Source: Mycolicibacterium sp. P9-22
GTDB lineage: Bacteria > Actinomycetota > Actinomycetes > Mycobacteriales > Mycobacteriaceae
Length of the DNA: 64,000 nucleotides
Assembly (NCBI RefSeq): GCF_008329585.1
Contig: NZ_NPKP01000002.1
Location: 682,001 to 746,000, forward strand
Direction: 5' to 3'
The notes under the pieces were generated by a model. It made no database searches. It was given only the letters and a program-made list of their open reading frames with translations, and was not told the origin of the DNA. Below, one piece after another: positions 27,572 to 36,400 of the stretch. Position numbers and translations under genes: made by a program. Position 1 is the stretch's first letter, and each line of letters opens with the position of its first letter.

Positions 27572-29050
27572 CTACGACGAAACCAGAACCGCCAGCAGGT
27601 CGGGCAGCGGCACGGTCGCGATGCCGATCTGGGCGTCGCCGATGCCATACGGCAGGATCAGGGTGTCTGCGTGCACCAGGGCCCCGCAGGAGTAGACGAC
27701 ATTGGGCACATAGCCGTCCTGCTCGTCGGCGGCCGGTGCCAGCAGCGGGCGGCGCAACCGGCCGATCATCCGGGTCGGGTCATCCAGGTCCAGCAGGATC
27801 GCGCCGATCCGGTAGGTCCGCATCGGCCCCACCCCATGGGTGAGGACAAGCCAGCCCTCCTCGGTTTCCAGCGGCGGGCCGCAATTGCCCAACTGCAACG
27901 TCTCCCATGCCTGCAGCGGCTGCTGGCACGGCAACGTCGTCGTCCACACCGAGAGGTCATCGCTGTAGGCGACGGTGTTCGATTCCCGATCCGACCGCGA
28001 GAGGGCGGCGAAGCGCCCGTTCAGCCGGCGTGGGAACAGCGCCAGGCCCTTGTTCGCTGCCGCATCGCCCACCACGGGCGCGGAGGTGAAGGACACGAAA
28101 TCGTCGGTGGTCAGCAGCTGCTGGCTGATCCGCGACCCGCTGTAGGCGGTGTAGGTGGCGTGGTAGACCACCGAACCGTCGTCGTCGACGAAGCGCACCA
28201 GGCGCGCATCCTCCATGCCGACGGCCTCGGCCTCGCTCGCCGGCCACAGCACGCGCTCGGAAAGATCGGTGTCGGAGGCGAATTCGACGGCGTAGGCCCG
28301 GTCGGCTATCGACCGGATCAGATCGATCGTCTCCGGTCCATGTGCGCGGGTGACACGGTGGCGATGCAGCGACTCCAGCTGACCCTCAAGGTCGGCCCGG
28401 GTGAATCGCTCGCCGAGCCCGGCGAGCACGTACTCGGCGGCCTCGGCCGCGTGCGCGCGGGCCAACTCGTGGCGGAACACCGACGCGTCCAGCAGCGTGG
28501 GTGTGCTCACCCCGGCGGTCGCGAACGGCACGGGCTTGTCGATGACGGTGATCCCCGCGTCGTCCACGGTCCCGGTGCGGAACCCGATGGACGAGCGATG
28601 CCCCTCACCGATACCCCGCACGCTCATCACGAGACGCAGGCTGCCCGGCGCGGTACCCGCTTGATCGGGGTGCGCAACGATGCTCGGGTTGCACAGGGCC
28701 GCACCCTCGATCGCCACCTCGTTGGTGAAGGTCGCCCCCAGCAACAACATCCGATCCGGTGACAACGTGATGCCGGGGTCCAGCCGATCGGTGAGCTCAC
28801 GCGCATGCTGGCCGAAGGTCGCCACCAGATCGCGGTGCCGTCCGCCGAAACGCGTCATCACATCGTTCACCGACGCCTGTACATCGGCCTCGCTCAGCGC
28901 CAGCACCCGCCGAAGCGCCGCACCGGCCCGGGACTCCTGTGCCTCGAATCCCTCTTGGCCCGGCACGAACAAGGTGGTGATGACGCGGGATCGGTCGGCT
29001 ACCAGGCGCCGCGGGCTCCGAGTGACCAGGACATCCCGCACCGCCGTCAC
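27572..29050 (-). CDS. GH130-like glycoside hydrolase/phosphorylase
   Basis: 492 residues of the GH130 type. The family motif is GMEDARLVRF (G-x-E-D-x-R), and NPSIVAHPD, SYSCG-like strand segments and GNCGPPLETEEGWLV support a five-bladed propeller. GH130 members phosphorylyse beta-1,2- or beta-1,4-mannosides, or hydrolyse them. The N-terminal ~180 residues hold an extra domain with a long helix. The GTG start overlaps the upstream stop (GTGA). Context with a GT4 enzyme suggests it handles a surface or storage glycan. The exact linkage is unknown. Confidence 0.85.
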   Translation of the reverse strand: MTAVRDVLVTRSPRRLVADRSRVITTLFVPGQEGFEAQESRAGAALRRVLALSEADVQASVNDVMTRFGGRHRDLVATFGQHARELTDRLDPGITLSPDRMLLLGATFTNEVAIEGAALCNPSIVAHPDQAGTAPGSLRLVMSVRGIGEGHRSSIGFRTGTVDDAGITVIDKPVPFATAGVSTPTLLDASVFRHELARAHAAEAAEYVLAGLGERFTRADLEGQLESLHRHRVTRAHGPETIDLIRSIADRAYAVEFASDTDLSERVLWPASEAEAVGMEDARLVRFVDDDGSVVYHATYTAYSGSRISQQLLTTDDFVSFTSAPVVGDAAANKGLALFPRRLNGRFAALSRSDRESNTVAYSDDLSVWTTTLPCQQPLQAWETLQLGNCGPPLETEEGWLVLTHGVGPMRTYRIGAILLDLDDPTRMIGRLRRPLLAPAADEQDGYVPNVVYSCGALVHADTLILPYGIGDAQIGIATVPLPDLLAVLVSS

Positions 29051-30063
29051 TGGGTGACGCCGACGAATCGACGCGCCTGCTGAAAGGTCGACAGCAGCGC
29101 CAGCGTCGATTCCGCGCCCTGATTGAGGTTCACGCCGTCGGCGTGCAGACCGTCGTATCCGCCGCCGGTCTCGACATTCCACATCACTGCTCCGGCATCG
29201 TTGTCGCCCTGGAACCATGCGGCCGCGGCGCGCACCGTGTCGGGCCAGATCGCCGCGGCATCCACCGTCGCGGCGCGTGCACAGGCGTCTGCCAGCGAGG
29301 ACACCTCGACGGGTTGTTGGTCGAACCCCGGCCGCGGCTCACCAGTCGTCCAGCCCGCGACGGGAGTCGGCGACAGGTGACCGCCGGACGTCTCCTGCCC
29401 GATCAGCCAGCCCAGGAGATCCAGTCCGCGCTGACACAACGCTGCGTCGTCGAGCGCACCACCGGCCGCGATCATGGCCTCCGCGAGCACCGCGTTGGCG
29501 TAACTGAGGCGCGCCTCCGGCCACGGCCACTCGACGTCGCCGCGCGCATCGGCGATACCGGCGGCGTAGTCACCGATCAGCTTGCGGGCGGCGGCATTTG
29601 CGGGTTCGACGCTGAGCAGCTCGGCCGCACCGATGGCCGCGAAGGCCATGGCCCGCGGCCAGGTGGATCGGCCATGTGCGGCCCGCTCGAACTGGACCAC
29701 CGCCAGCCTGCGGATCAACCCGTTGTCACTGTGCGAGGCGGCGGAGCCCAATCCCCACAGGCATCTGCCCCAGCAGTCTTCGAACGCGTATGCATCGGTG
29801 AACCGTCCGGTGTGGTCCATGCGATTCCGGCAACCGCCGAGATACGCCTGCGCCTCGTCGAGGAACCGCACCGCCACCTTGGCGAGGCCTCGCACGGCGT
29901 CACCGGCGTCGGGTTCCCGGGTGGTCACCACCAGCACCCTGGCCATATCGTCGGTGCAATACCCGTGCTCTCGCCGCGGTTGCGCACCGCAGGCATGCTC
30001 GAAGGTGCCGTGGTGATCCGACATTGCGAGCAGGTGGTCGAATCCGGGTCCTAGTACGCCCAT
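29047..30063 (-). CDS. Six-hairpin-type glycosidase-like protein
   Basis: 338 residues with the HGYCTDDMARVL motif near residue 30, found in proteins encoded with GH130 enzymes and mannosyltransferases. The alternating helical pattern (FEDCWGRCLWGLGSAASH, AMAFAAIGAAELL, YANAVLAEAMIAAGG) fits an alpha/alpha toroid of the six-hairpin glycosidases. The ATG at its 5' end overlaps the upstream stop by 13 bases. Catalytic acids are not obvious, so a glycan-binding or regulatory role is possible. Downstream is the GH130-like gene, and the overlaps indicate a stoichiometric unit. Confidence 0.75.
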   Translation of the reverse strand: MGVLGPGFDHLLAMSDHHGTFEHACGAQPRREHGYCTDDMARVLVVTTREPDAGDAVRGLAKVAVRFLDEAQAYLGGCRNRMDHTGRFTDAYAFEDCWGRCLWGLGSAASHSDNGLIRRLAVVQFERAAHGRSTWPRAMAFAAIGAAELLSVEPANAAARKLIGDYAAGIADARGDVEWPWPEARLSYANAVLAEAMIAAGGALDDAALCQRGLDLLGWLIGQETSGGHLSPTPVAGWTTGEPRPGFDQQPVEVSSLADACARAATVDAAAIWPDTVRAAAAWFQGDNDAGAVMWNVETGGGYDGLHADGVNLNQGAESTLALLSTFQQARRFVGVTQ

Positions 30064-31244
30064 GTGCGTTCCCGCGGCTTCGAGATCTGTTGCGCCACAG
30101 CCTGATAAGACTTGGCGACCAGGGACCACGCCATCGTGGGTGCGAGCCGTCGCGCTTCGGCGGCCATCCCGCCGGCCAGCCGGGGATCGGACAGGACGGA
30201 TCGCAATGCTGACGTCATCGCGTCGGGGTCATCGTGGGCGACGATGAGTCCGGCGCCGCTGCCGAGCAATTCCACCGCGTGCGGGAAGGCGGTGGCCACC
30301 ACCGGGCGTCCGCTGGCGATCGCGTCCACCAGTACCCCGGAGGTGACCTGGTCGGTGGAGTCGTACGGCAACACCACCAGGGCCGCCGACTGCGCCAGCA
30401 CCGATAGCGAGGCCGTGCTGCGGTAGGTGGCGTCGAAGGACACCGAGCCCGCCACCCCGAGGCGCTGCGCCTGCTCGGCACGCGCCTCACGGTAGGTCTC
30501 ACCTTCATGTGCCAGCACCTTCGGATGAGTCCGGCCGGCGATGAGGTAACGCGGGTTGCCCCGCAGCCCCTGCAGCGCCCCCATCGAATCGATGACCCGC
30601 TCGACACCCTTGCCGGGGCCGAGCAATCCCCAGGTCAGGATCGTCGGCCTACCGGCCCGCTTGGTGGGCAGGCCGGTCGGGGCGGTCGATCCGTGCGGGA
30701 TCGTGGAGATCTTGCGTCGTTCGACGTCGAACCCGGATCGCAGCAGCGCTGCGGCCGAATCGGACATCACGACCACATGGTGGGCCAGGCTCATCACCGC
30801 TTCGAGCACCGAGCGCTGATGCGGGGTCGGGCTGCTGGGTACCGTGTGCAGCACGACGATGGACGGAATGGTCAGTCCGCCAAGGATATCGACCACTTCA
30901 TCGCCGTCGGTGCCGCCGTAGATGCCGAACTCGTGCTGGATGACGGCCACGTCACTGCCATTGAGCAGCTCCGCGCAGGCCGCCACCGAAGCCGGGGAGC
31001 CGTTGACGAGTTCGCCGACGACACGCCCGCTGGGACTCGCCGGCCCGTCGGCCACCCGCACGACGTTGACGCGCGAGCCGTTGGCGGACAAGCCGTCGGC
31101 CAGTGCCGCGCTGAAATTCGCCAGCCCGCACGGAGTGGGCGGATAGGTACTGAGCAGGCCGACGGACGGGGTGCGGCCGCCCGGGCGCTCCAGCACCGGG
31201 GTGCCCGAGAAATGAAAGGAGGGTGCATTGGATACGACAGTCAA
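30051..31244 (-). CDS. GT4-family glycosyltransferase
   Basis: 397-residue GT-B glycosyltransferase. The acceptor side begins with STYPPTPCGLANFSAALADGL, and the nucleotide-sugar side has PTILTWGLLGPGKGVERVID and ATYRSTASLSVLAQSAALVVLPYD, then VLVDAIASGRPVVATAFPHAVELL. The region with E in the last motif (often EALA..P) is typical of retaining GT4 enzymes, although the Glu is not in the standard place. It starts at TTG with AGGGA seven bases upstream. It leads the four-gene glycan unit, 145 bases after the GAF-ANTAR gene. Confidence 0.87.
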   Translation of the reverse strand: MTVVSNAPSFHFSGTPVLERPGGRTPSVGLLSTYPPTPCGLANFSAALADGLSANGSRVNVVRVADGPASPSGRVVGELVNGSPASVAACAELLNGSDVAVIQHEFGIYGGTDGDEVVDILGGLTIPSIVVLHTVPSSPTPHQRSVLEAVMSLAHHVVVMSDSAAALLRSGFDVERRKISTIPHGSTAPTGLPTKRAGRPTILTWGLLGPGKGVERVIDSMGALQGLRGNPRYLIAGRTHPKVLAHEGETYREARAEQAQRLGVAGSVSFDATYRSTASLSVLAQSAALVVLPYDSTDQVTSGVLVDAIASGRPVVATAFPHAVELLGSGAGLIVAHDDPDAMTSALRSVLSDPRLAGGMAAEARRLAPTMAWSLVAKSYQAVAQQISKPRERTWAY

Positions 31245-31389
31245 GGGTGATCCCTAAAAACGGATGTCACCTGAGTGTCCGGCGCGAGCTGACGCTCGGG
31301 CGAGTGCAACGGCGGACAGCTGACTCATCCCGGACCGGCTGGGTTCCCAACTTCCCCCACGTTACACCCCGTGACCTGTACCCGAGGGG

Positions 31390-32160
31390 TCAGCTGCGGC
31401 GGGCACGGGCCCGGCGAACCGCCTCCTCGACGACACGTTCGGCCACCGCGGCCAGCTTGCGGTGCTCGGCCTGGCTCATCGCCCGCAGCTGATCGAACGC
31501 CTCGGCGGAGCTGCGGCCGGTGCGCGACCGGATGATGCCGATCGCCTGATCGATCACCGGCCGGGTCAACAACGCCGTCTGCAACTGATCGGTCAGCGCC
31601 AATGCGTCGGCCAGGATGCGCGCATTGTGGACCGCGACCGCGGCAGGCTTGGCGAACAGTTCCCCGAACCGCGCGGCGTGCTCGTCGAAGCTGTCCTTGC
31701 CGTAGGCGTACACGGTGATCGCGCCGACCACCCGCTCGGAGACGGTGAGCGGCAGAGCCAACGCGCTGTGCACCCCCAGGCGCCCGGCCCGCGGGCCGAA
31801 CCGCGGCCACGACCGGTCACCGCCCAGCGACCCGGACCACACGATGCGTCCCGCCTCGGCGGCGGTGATGCCCGGGCCCTCCTGCAACGTCCCGTACTGA
31901 ATCTCATCCAGGTCGGCGACGAACGGCGCGCTGGCGGCCAACGCCACGACGTTCCGGTCCCCGTGTTCACCGTGCAGCAGCGTGACCCCGACACCGTCGG
32001 CGCCCGGCACCGCGCGGACGGCCGATGCGGCCACCTCGGCGAGCACCTGCCCCAGCCCGAGGCTGTCCGCCACCAGTCCGGCGAGCCGGGTCAGCCCGGC
32101 CTGCAGGTCGGCGGCGGCCGAGTTGCCATCGTCCGGTGCGGAGGACTCCACCGTCGCCAT
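31390..32160 (-). CDS. GAF and ANTAR domain regulatory protein
   Basis: 256 residues: an N-terminal GAF sensor domain (about 20-175), then an ANTAR domain (about 195-250) with the TRPVIDQAIGIIRSRTGRSS start and AFDQLRAMSQAEHRKLAAVA helices. ANTAR proteins bind paired hairpins in nascent RNA and prevent termination. The ATG directly follows the desaturase stop with no base between, so the two are translationally coupled. I did not find a tandem ANTAR hairpin leader in the desaturase upstream region. Signal and target are unknown. Confidence 0.92.
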   Translation of the reverse strand: MATVESSAPDDGNSAAADLQAGLTRLAGLVADSLGLGQVLAEVAASAVRAVPGADGVGVTLLHGEHGDRNVVALAASAPFVADLDEIQYGTLQEGPGITAAEAGRIVWSGSLGGDRSWPRFGPRAGRLGVHSALALPLTVSERVVGAITVYAYGKDSFDEHAARFGELFAKPAAVAVHNARILADALALTDQLQTALLTRPVIDQAIGIIRSRTGRSSAEAFDQLRAMSQAEHRKLAAVAERVVEEAVRRARARRS

Positions 32161-33246
32161 CTACACCCGTGTCGTGCCGGGGCGGTCGGGCAGGGCCAGC
32201 CGGAAGATGGTCCGCAGGGTCTGCAGATACTGCCGCGGCAGCGACCCGGTGGTGTAGGCGAGATCATATTTGCCGCACAGTTCGCGCACCCGCTCGCCGA
32301 TCTGCGCGTAGTGGTTACTCGGCAGATCGGGGAACAGGTGGTGCTCGATCTGATAGCACAGGTTGCCGCTGGAGAACGCGAGCACCCGTCCGGCCTTGAA
32401 GTTCGCTGCGCCCAGCATCTGGCGCAGGTACCACTCCGCCCTGGTCTCGTCCTTGATGGACTCGGGGGTGAACTGCTGGACGCCGTCGGGGAAGTGCCCG
32501 CAGAAGATCACCACGTAGGTCCACAGGTTGCGCAGCAGGTTGGCGGTGACGTTGGCGCCCAGCGCGCGCCGCCACCGCCGGCCGCTGAGGGCGGGCCACA
32601 CGAGGTAGTCCTTGCTCACCTGCCGGCGGATCTTGGCGAGCATCTTCTGCGTCACCGCGTCCTTGGCTTCCTCGGAATCGGCGCGTTCACGATCCGAGTG
32701 GTAGCCGTGCCGCGCGATACCCCATTCGAATATGAGTGCCAGCAAGAAATTTCGCAGCGGTTGCAGCAGGTGTTCGCGCTTCCAGGGCTGGTCGCGAGTC
32801 ACCCGCAGCACACCGAACCCAAGATCGTCATCGACCCCGAGCACGTTGCTGAAGACGTGATGCCGGTAATTGTGCGAGTAGCGCCACTGCGACGAGGGCC
32901 CCACCATGTCCCATTCCCAGCTGGTGGAGTGGATCTCCGGATCGTTCATCCAGTCCCACTGGCCATGGCAGACGTTGTGCCCGATCTCCATGTTCTCAAC
33001 GGATTTCGCGTATGCCAGCGCGGAGGTACCGATGATCCAGCCCGTCCTGGAGCGGGTACCGGCGATCGTCAATCTGGCGGCCAGATCCAGGGTGCGCTGA
33101 AAGACGATGGTCCGCCGGATGTAGGACGCGTCCTTGGCGCCGAGACTCTCCTCCACATCGCTGCGGATGCGGTCCAGTTCTGCCCCGAATGCCTCGACGT
33201 CGGCACTACTCATGTTCGCGTACGCCGCGATATCGCTGATTGCCAC
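32161..33246 (-). CDS. Fatty-acid desaturase (membrane-bound type)
   Basis: 361 residues of the membrane acyl-CoA/lipid desaturase family with three His boxes: HNVCHGQW, HNYRHHVF and QIEHHLF, which bind the di-iron centre. A hydrophobic segment near LRNLWTYVVIFCGH and the FEWGIARHGYH stretch are consistent with membrane helices. Electrons would come from an oxidoreductase encoded elsewhere. The GTG start with CAGGAAT upstream is chosen over longer frames. It is followed without a gap by the GAF-ANTAR gene. Likely role: membrane lipid unsaturation. Confidence 0.9.
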   Translation of the reverse strand: MAISDIAAYANMSSADVEAFGAELDRIRSDVEESLGAKDASYIRRTIVFQRTLDLAARLTIAGTRSRTGWIIGTSALAYAKSVENMEIGHNVCHGQWDWMNDPEIHSTSWEWDMVGPSSQWRYSHNYRHHVFSNVLGVDDDLGFGVLRVTRDQPWKREHLLQPLRNFLLALIFEWGIARHGYHSDRERADSEEAKDAVTQKMLAKIRRQVSKDYLVWPALSGRRWRRALGANVTANLLRNLWTYVVIFCGHFPDGVQQFTPESIKDETRAEWYLRQMLGAANFKAGRVLAFSSGNLCYQIEHHLFPDLPSNHYAQIGERVRELCGKYDLAYTTGSLPRQYLQTLRTIFRLALPDRPGTTRV

Positions 33247-33364
33247 TTGAATTCCTGGTCCGAAGTGCGGCGGCAAGGGTCCGGACCACCTGTGTTGCAC
33301 CTCAAGCCTAGGCCCCGATCGCGATCTGCGCCAAGTCGGTGCGCGGATGCGCAAGACTGGCGCC

Positions 33365-34222
33365 ATGACAGAAACCGCCGCCACCCGCGTCGCGGTCTAC
33401 CTCGACTTCGACAACATCGTGATATCGAGATACGACCAGGTCAACGGCCGCAATTCGTTTCAGCGCGACAAGGCCAAGGGTCTGGAAACCGAGAAGCTGA
33501 CCCGCGCCACCGTCGATGTGGGCGCGATCCTGGACTTCACCTCGTCGTTCGGGACGCTGGTTCTCACCCGGGCGTATGCCGACTGGTCGGCAGATGTTAA
33601 TGCCGGGTACCGCCAGCAGGTGGTGGGCCGCGCGGTCGACCTGGTGCAACTGTTCCCCGCCGCCGCCTACGGCAAGAACGGCGCCGATATCCGGCTCGCG
33701 GTCGACGCCGTCGAGGACATGTTCCGGTTGCCCGACCTGACCCATGTGGTGATCGTGGCCGGAGACTCCGATTACATCGCCCTGGCGCAGCGGTGCAAGC
33801 GACTGGGCCGCTACGTGGTGGGTATCGGGGTTGCGGGTTCGTCCAGCCGCGCGCTGGCCGCCGCCTGCGACGAGTTCGTCGTCTACGACGCGCTGCCGGG
33901 TGTGCCGGTGTTCGAACCGGAGCCGGTCACCGAACCGCAGAAGAACACCCGGCGCAAGAAGACCGAACCCGAGGAACCCGACCCGCAGACCGCGGCGACC
34001 GCACTGCTGACCCGCGCACTGCAGATCGGGCTGGAGAAGGACGACGTCGACTGGCTGCACAACTCGGCACTGAAGGCTCAGATGAAGCGGATGGATCCGT
34101 CGTTCAGCGAAAAGTCGCTGGGATTTCGGTCTTTCAGTGATTTTCTGCGCTCCCGCACGGATGTCGTTGAGCTCGACGAGAGTTCGACGACCCGGATGGT
34201 ACGGCTGCGCAGCGCGGATTGA
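33365..34222 (+). CDS. NYN-domain protein with C-terminal LOTUS/OST-HTH domain
   Basis: 285 residues. The N-terminal NYN (PIN-like) nuclease domain has YLDFDNIVI with Asp14 and Asp16, GADIRLAVDAVED and VIVAGDSDYIAL, giving the expected acidic cluster. The C-terminal ~70 residues, following a Lys/Glu-rich linker, look like a LOTUS/OST-HTH domain (LLTRALQIGLEKDDVDWL, SLGFRSFSDFLRS). This combination suggests RNA processing or RNA-dependent regulation. The ATG follows GCGCC without a strong ribosome binding site. It is divergent from the desaturase. Confidence 0.88.
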   Translation: MTETAATRVAVYLDFDNIVISRYDQVNGRNSFQRDKAKGLETEKLTRATVDVGAILDFTSSFGTLVLTRAYADWSADVNAGYRQQVVGRAVDLVQLFPAAAYGKNGADIRLAVDAVEDMFRLPDLTHVVIVAGDSDYIALAQRCKRLGRYVVGIGVAGSSSRALAAACDEFVVYDALPGVPVFEPEPVTEPQKNTRRKKTEPEEPDPQTAATALLTRALQIGLEKDDVDWLHNSALKAQMKRMDPSFSEKSLGFRSFSDFLRSRTDVVELDESSTTRMVRLRSAD

Positions 34223-34309
34223 GACGCGAAAACACAGATTTCACAATTAAATTGGCGCCGCCACATCGGTGACGCCGAGGTGTATGGTCGAGGAACAGGG
34301 ACCATCTCA

Positions 34310-34330
34310 GGCCCCCTCATCGAAGGGGCC
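34310..34330 (+). promoter_or_regulatory. Hairpin covering the ribosome binding site of the 43-residue protein
   Basis: GGCCCC (34310-34315) pairs with GGGGCC (34325-34330). The right arm contains the AAGGGG ribosome binding site (34323-34328), which lies six bases before the ATG. Melting or a bound factor would free it. An extended -10-like TGTATGGT at 34281-34288 would place the transcript start about 20 bases upstream of the hairpin. It could also be an attenuator. Confidence 0.5.
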
Positions 34331-34333
34331 CTC

Positions 34334-34465
34334 ATGGCCGACAAGTCTCCGCGTCAAAGCATGACGAAGAAAACCGGTAAGTCGCTCAAGGAGAAACGCG
34401 CGGCCAAGCGCGGAGATTCGTCCACCAACACCACCGACGACGTCTTCAACAACAAGAAGCGCTGA
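34334..34465 (+). CDS. Small basic conserved protein
   Basis: 43 residues, MADKSPRQSMTKKTGKSLKE..., strongly basic in its first half with a Ser/Thr/Asn-rich end. Small proteins of this form occur in mycobacteria and other actinobacteria; function is unknown, though RNA or ribosome contact is conceivable. The start is fixed by AAGGGG six bases upstream. A hairpin blocks that site. Confidence 0.75.
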   Translation: MADKSPRQSMTKKTGKSLKEKRAAKRGDSSTNTTDDVFNNKKR

Positions 34466-34470
34466 CGCCC

Positions 34471-34488
34471 GCACCCGCCCGAGGGTGC
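34471..34488 (+). terminator. Terminator after the small basic protein
   Basis: GCACCC/GGGTGC stem of 6 bp around a 6-base loop, five bases past the stop. Modest strength and no T-run. Confidence 0.45.
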
Positions 34489-34551
34489 ACACAGATCGCG
34501 ATACGGCGCCGGATCGAACTCCGAGCGCACACTCACGCCGGCAAGGCCGGA

Positions 34552-36315
34552 CTACCGCGCGGCCCCGTTGAGTTGCGGCGTGTCGATGATCCCGCGTTCC
34601 ACGCCCCACATGGTCGCGATGGTCTTGTACTCCCCCGTTTTGATCAGGTGCTCCAGCGCCCGCAACAACGACCCCGACAGCGGGGAACCCTTGGCGACCG
34701 GCCAGCCGTAGGGCGCCGAGTCGAACACCTCGCCCGCCGGCACCAACGCCCCGCCGCTGAGCTTGATCGCGAACCCGGTGACCGGTGAATCCGCGGACAT
34801 GGCATCGATCTCCCCGGCGATCAATGCGGCGGTCACATCGTCCTGCCGGGTGAAGACGACCTTCTCGATCGGCGCGAGCCCGGCCGCCACGCACGCATCG
34901 CTCTTGGCCGGGATCTCCACGGTTTCCTGAATCACGCTGTGCGCCACGCCCACCCGCAATCCGCAGGCCGCGGCCGGGTCGACCGAGGAGTCCCGTTGCT
35001 GGGCCCACAGCGTGCCCGCCTCGAAGTAGGTGACGAAGTCGACCAGCTTCTGACGGTCGATGGTGTCGGTGAACGACGACATCCCGACATCCAGCGAGCC
35101 GTCCTGCACCGCGGGGATGATGTCGTCGAATTCGCTTTCGCGGTACTCGGTGGTCAACCCCATCGTCCGGGCGATCGCGTCCATCAGATCCACGTCGAAG
35201 CCGACGACCTCACCCTCGGAGTTGGTGAACTCGTTGGGGGCGTAGGGCACGTTGACCCCGACGATCAGCTTGCCGTCCGCGCGTAGCTCGGCGGGCACAC
35301 CGGCCGCGATGGCCGGTACCGCACCTTCCGGGAACTCCTGCGTCGACCGGGTGTCCCACCACTTCCAGGCGCCGACCGCACCGGCGCCGACGAGCACCAG
35401 CACCGCCGCGACCAGCAGCGCGCGCTGCGGCAGCCGCCGCCCGGCACCGGTGCCCGACCGCGCCGCGGTGTGCCGTCCCGAACCGGTGACCCGCACCGGC
35501 GCGGCCAGGGCGCGCCTGGCGGCCGCCGCCAGTTCGGCCCCGGTCTGGTAGCGCTTCTCCGGCTTCTTGGCCATGCCCTTCGCGATGATCTCGTCGAAGG
35601 CGCCCAGGCGCGCATTGGATTCCGACGGCTTGGGCGCCGGGGACACCATGTGCCCGGCGATCTGCTGCTCGAGGCTGTCCGCCGGGTAGGGCCGCGCCCC
35701 GGTCAGGCATTCGTAGAGCACACAGGTCAGCGCGTAGGTATCGGCGCGGGCATCGGCGAACCCGCCGTCGAAGCGCTCGGGCGCCATGTAGGCCAGCGTG
35801 CCCAGCGTGCTGCCCGCCGTGGTCATCCCGGACTCTCCGGCGGTGCGGGCCAGCCCGAAGTCGATCAGGTACGCGAAGTTCTGCTGCTTGGTCAGCAGGA
35901 TGTTCGACGGCTTCACATCGCGGTGGATCAGACCCAGCTGGTGGGCGGCATCCAGCGCGGAGGCCACCTGCTCGACGATCTGCACCGCGAACGCCGGATC
36001 CAGTGGCTTGTCGGCATCCGAGAGCAGCGCGCCCAGCGTGCGGCCCTCGATGAGCCGCATGTCCAGGTACAGCCGGCCATCGATTTCGCCGTAACCGTGG
36101 ATGGGCACCACATGCGGATCGTTGACGCCGGCGGCAGCCTGGGATTCGCGACGGAACCGTTGTTGGAACACCGAGTCCTGAGCCAGCTGCGGCGGCAGCA
36201 CCTTGAGCGCAACGACGCGATCGGTCTTGGTGTCGTAGGCCCGGTAAACCTCGCCCATCCCGCCCCGGCCGATCAACTCCTGGAGTTGATAGTGACCGAA
36301 AGGTGTCGCGTCCAC
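34552..36315 (-). CDS. Receptor-type Ser/Thr kinase with solute-binding ectodomain
   Basis: 587 residues. Residues ~1-270 form a PASTA-less Hanks-type kinase: GRGGMGEVYRA loop, Lys38, catalytic H131-R132-D133, DFG at 152-154, and APERF. One membrane helix lies near 300-320 (ALLVAAVLVLVGAGAVGAW). Outside the membrane, residues ~350-580 match a periplasmic amino-acid-binding protein (SBP_bac_3 type): GKLIVGVNVPYAPNEFTN, GFDVDLMDAIARTMG, DIIPAVQDGSLDVGMSSFT, RQDDVTAALIAGEIDAM. All kinase catalytic residues are present. It appears to sense an extracellular ligand such as an amino acid and signal inside. No transporter gene adjoins it. Confidence 0.93.
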   Translation of the reverse strand: MDATPFGHYQLQELIGRGGMGEVYRAYDTKTDRVVALKVLPPQLAQDSVFQQRFRRESQAAAGVNDPHVVPIHGYGEIDGRLYLDMRLIEGRTLGALLSDADKPLDPAFAVQIVEQVASALDAAHQLGLIHRDVKPSNILLTKQQNFAYLIDFGLARTAGESGMTTAGSTLGTLAYMAPERFDGGFADARADTYALTCVLYECLTGARPYPADSLEQQIAGHMVSPAPKPSESNARLGAFDEIIAKGMAKKPEKRYQTGAELAAAARRALAAPVRVTGSGRHTAARSGTGAGRRLPQRALLVAAVLVLVGAGAVGAWKWWDTRSTQEFPEGAVPAIAAGVPAELRADGKLIVGVNVPYAPNEFTNSEGEVVGFDVDLMDAIARTMGLTTEYRESEFDDIIPAVQDGSLDVGMSSFTDTIDRQKLVDFVTYFEAGTLWAQQRDSSVDPAAACGLRVGVAHSVIQETVEIPAKSDACVAAGLAPIEKVVFTRQDDVTAALIAGEIDAMSADSPVTGFAIKLSGGALVPAGEVFDSAPYGWPVAKGSPLSGSLLRALEHLIKTGEYKTIATMWGVERGIIDTPQLNGAAR

Positions 36316-36400
36316 CGGTTTCCTCTCGGCGCAGGCCCCCTGGCGTCGATCTGTCGATCGAAGTTACATCACACCTGGCAAAAATGTCATGACGAGACAG

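Noticed and set aside
31462..33600. 712-residue plus-strand open frame across the ANTAR and desaturase genes
   Set aside because: Antisense shadow rich in Arg/His/Gly/Gln; the minus-strand genes have clear domains.
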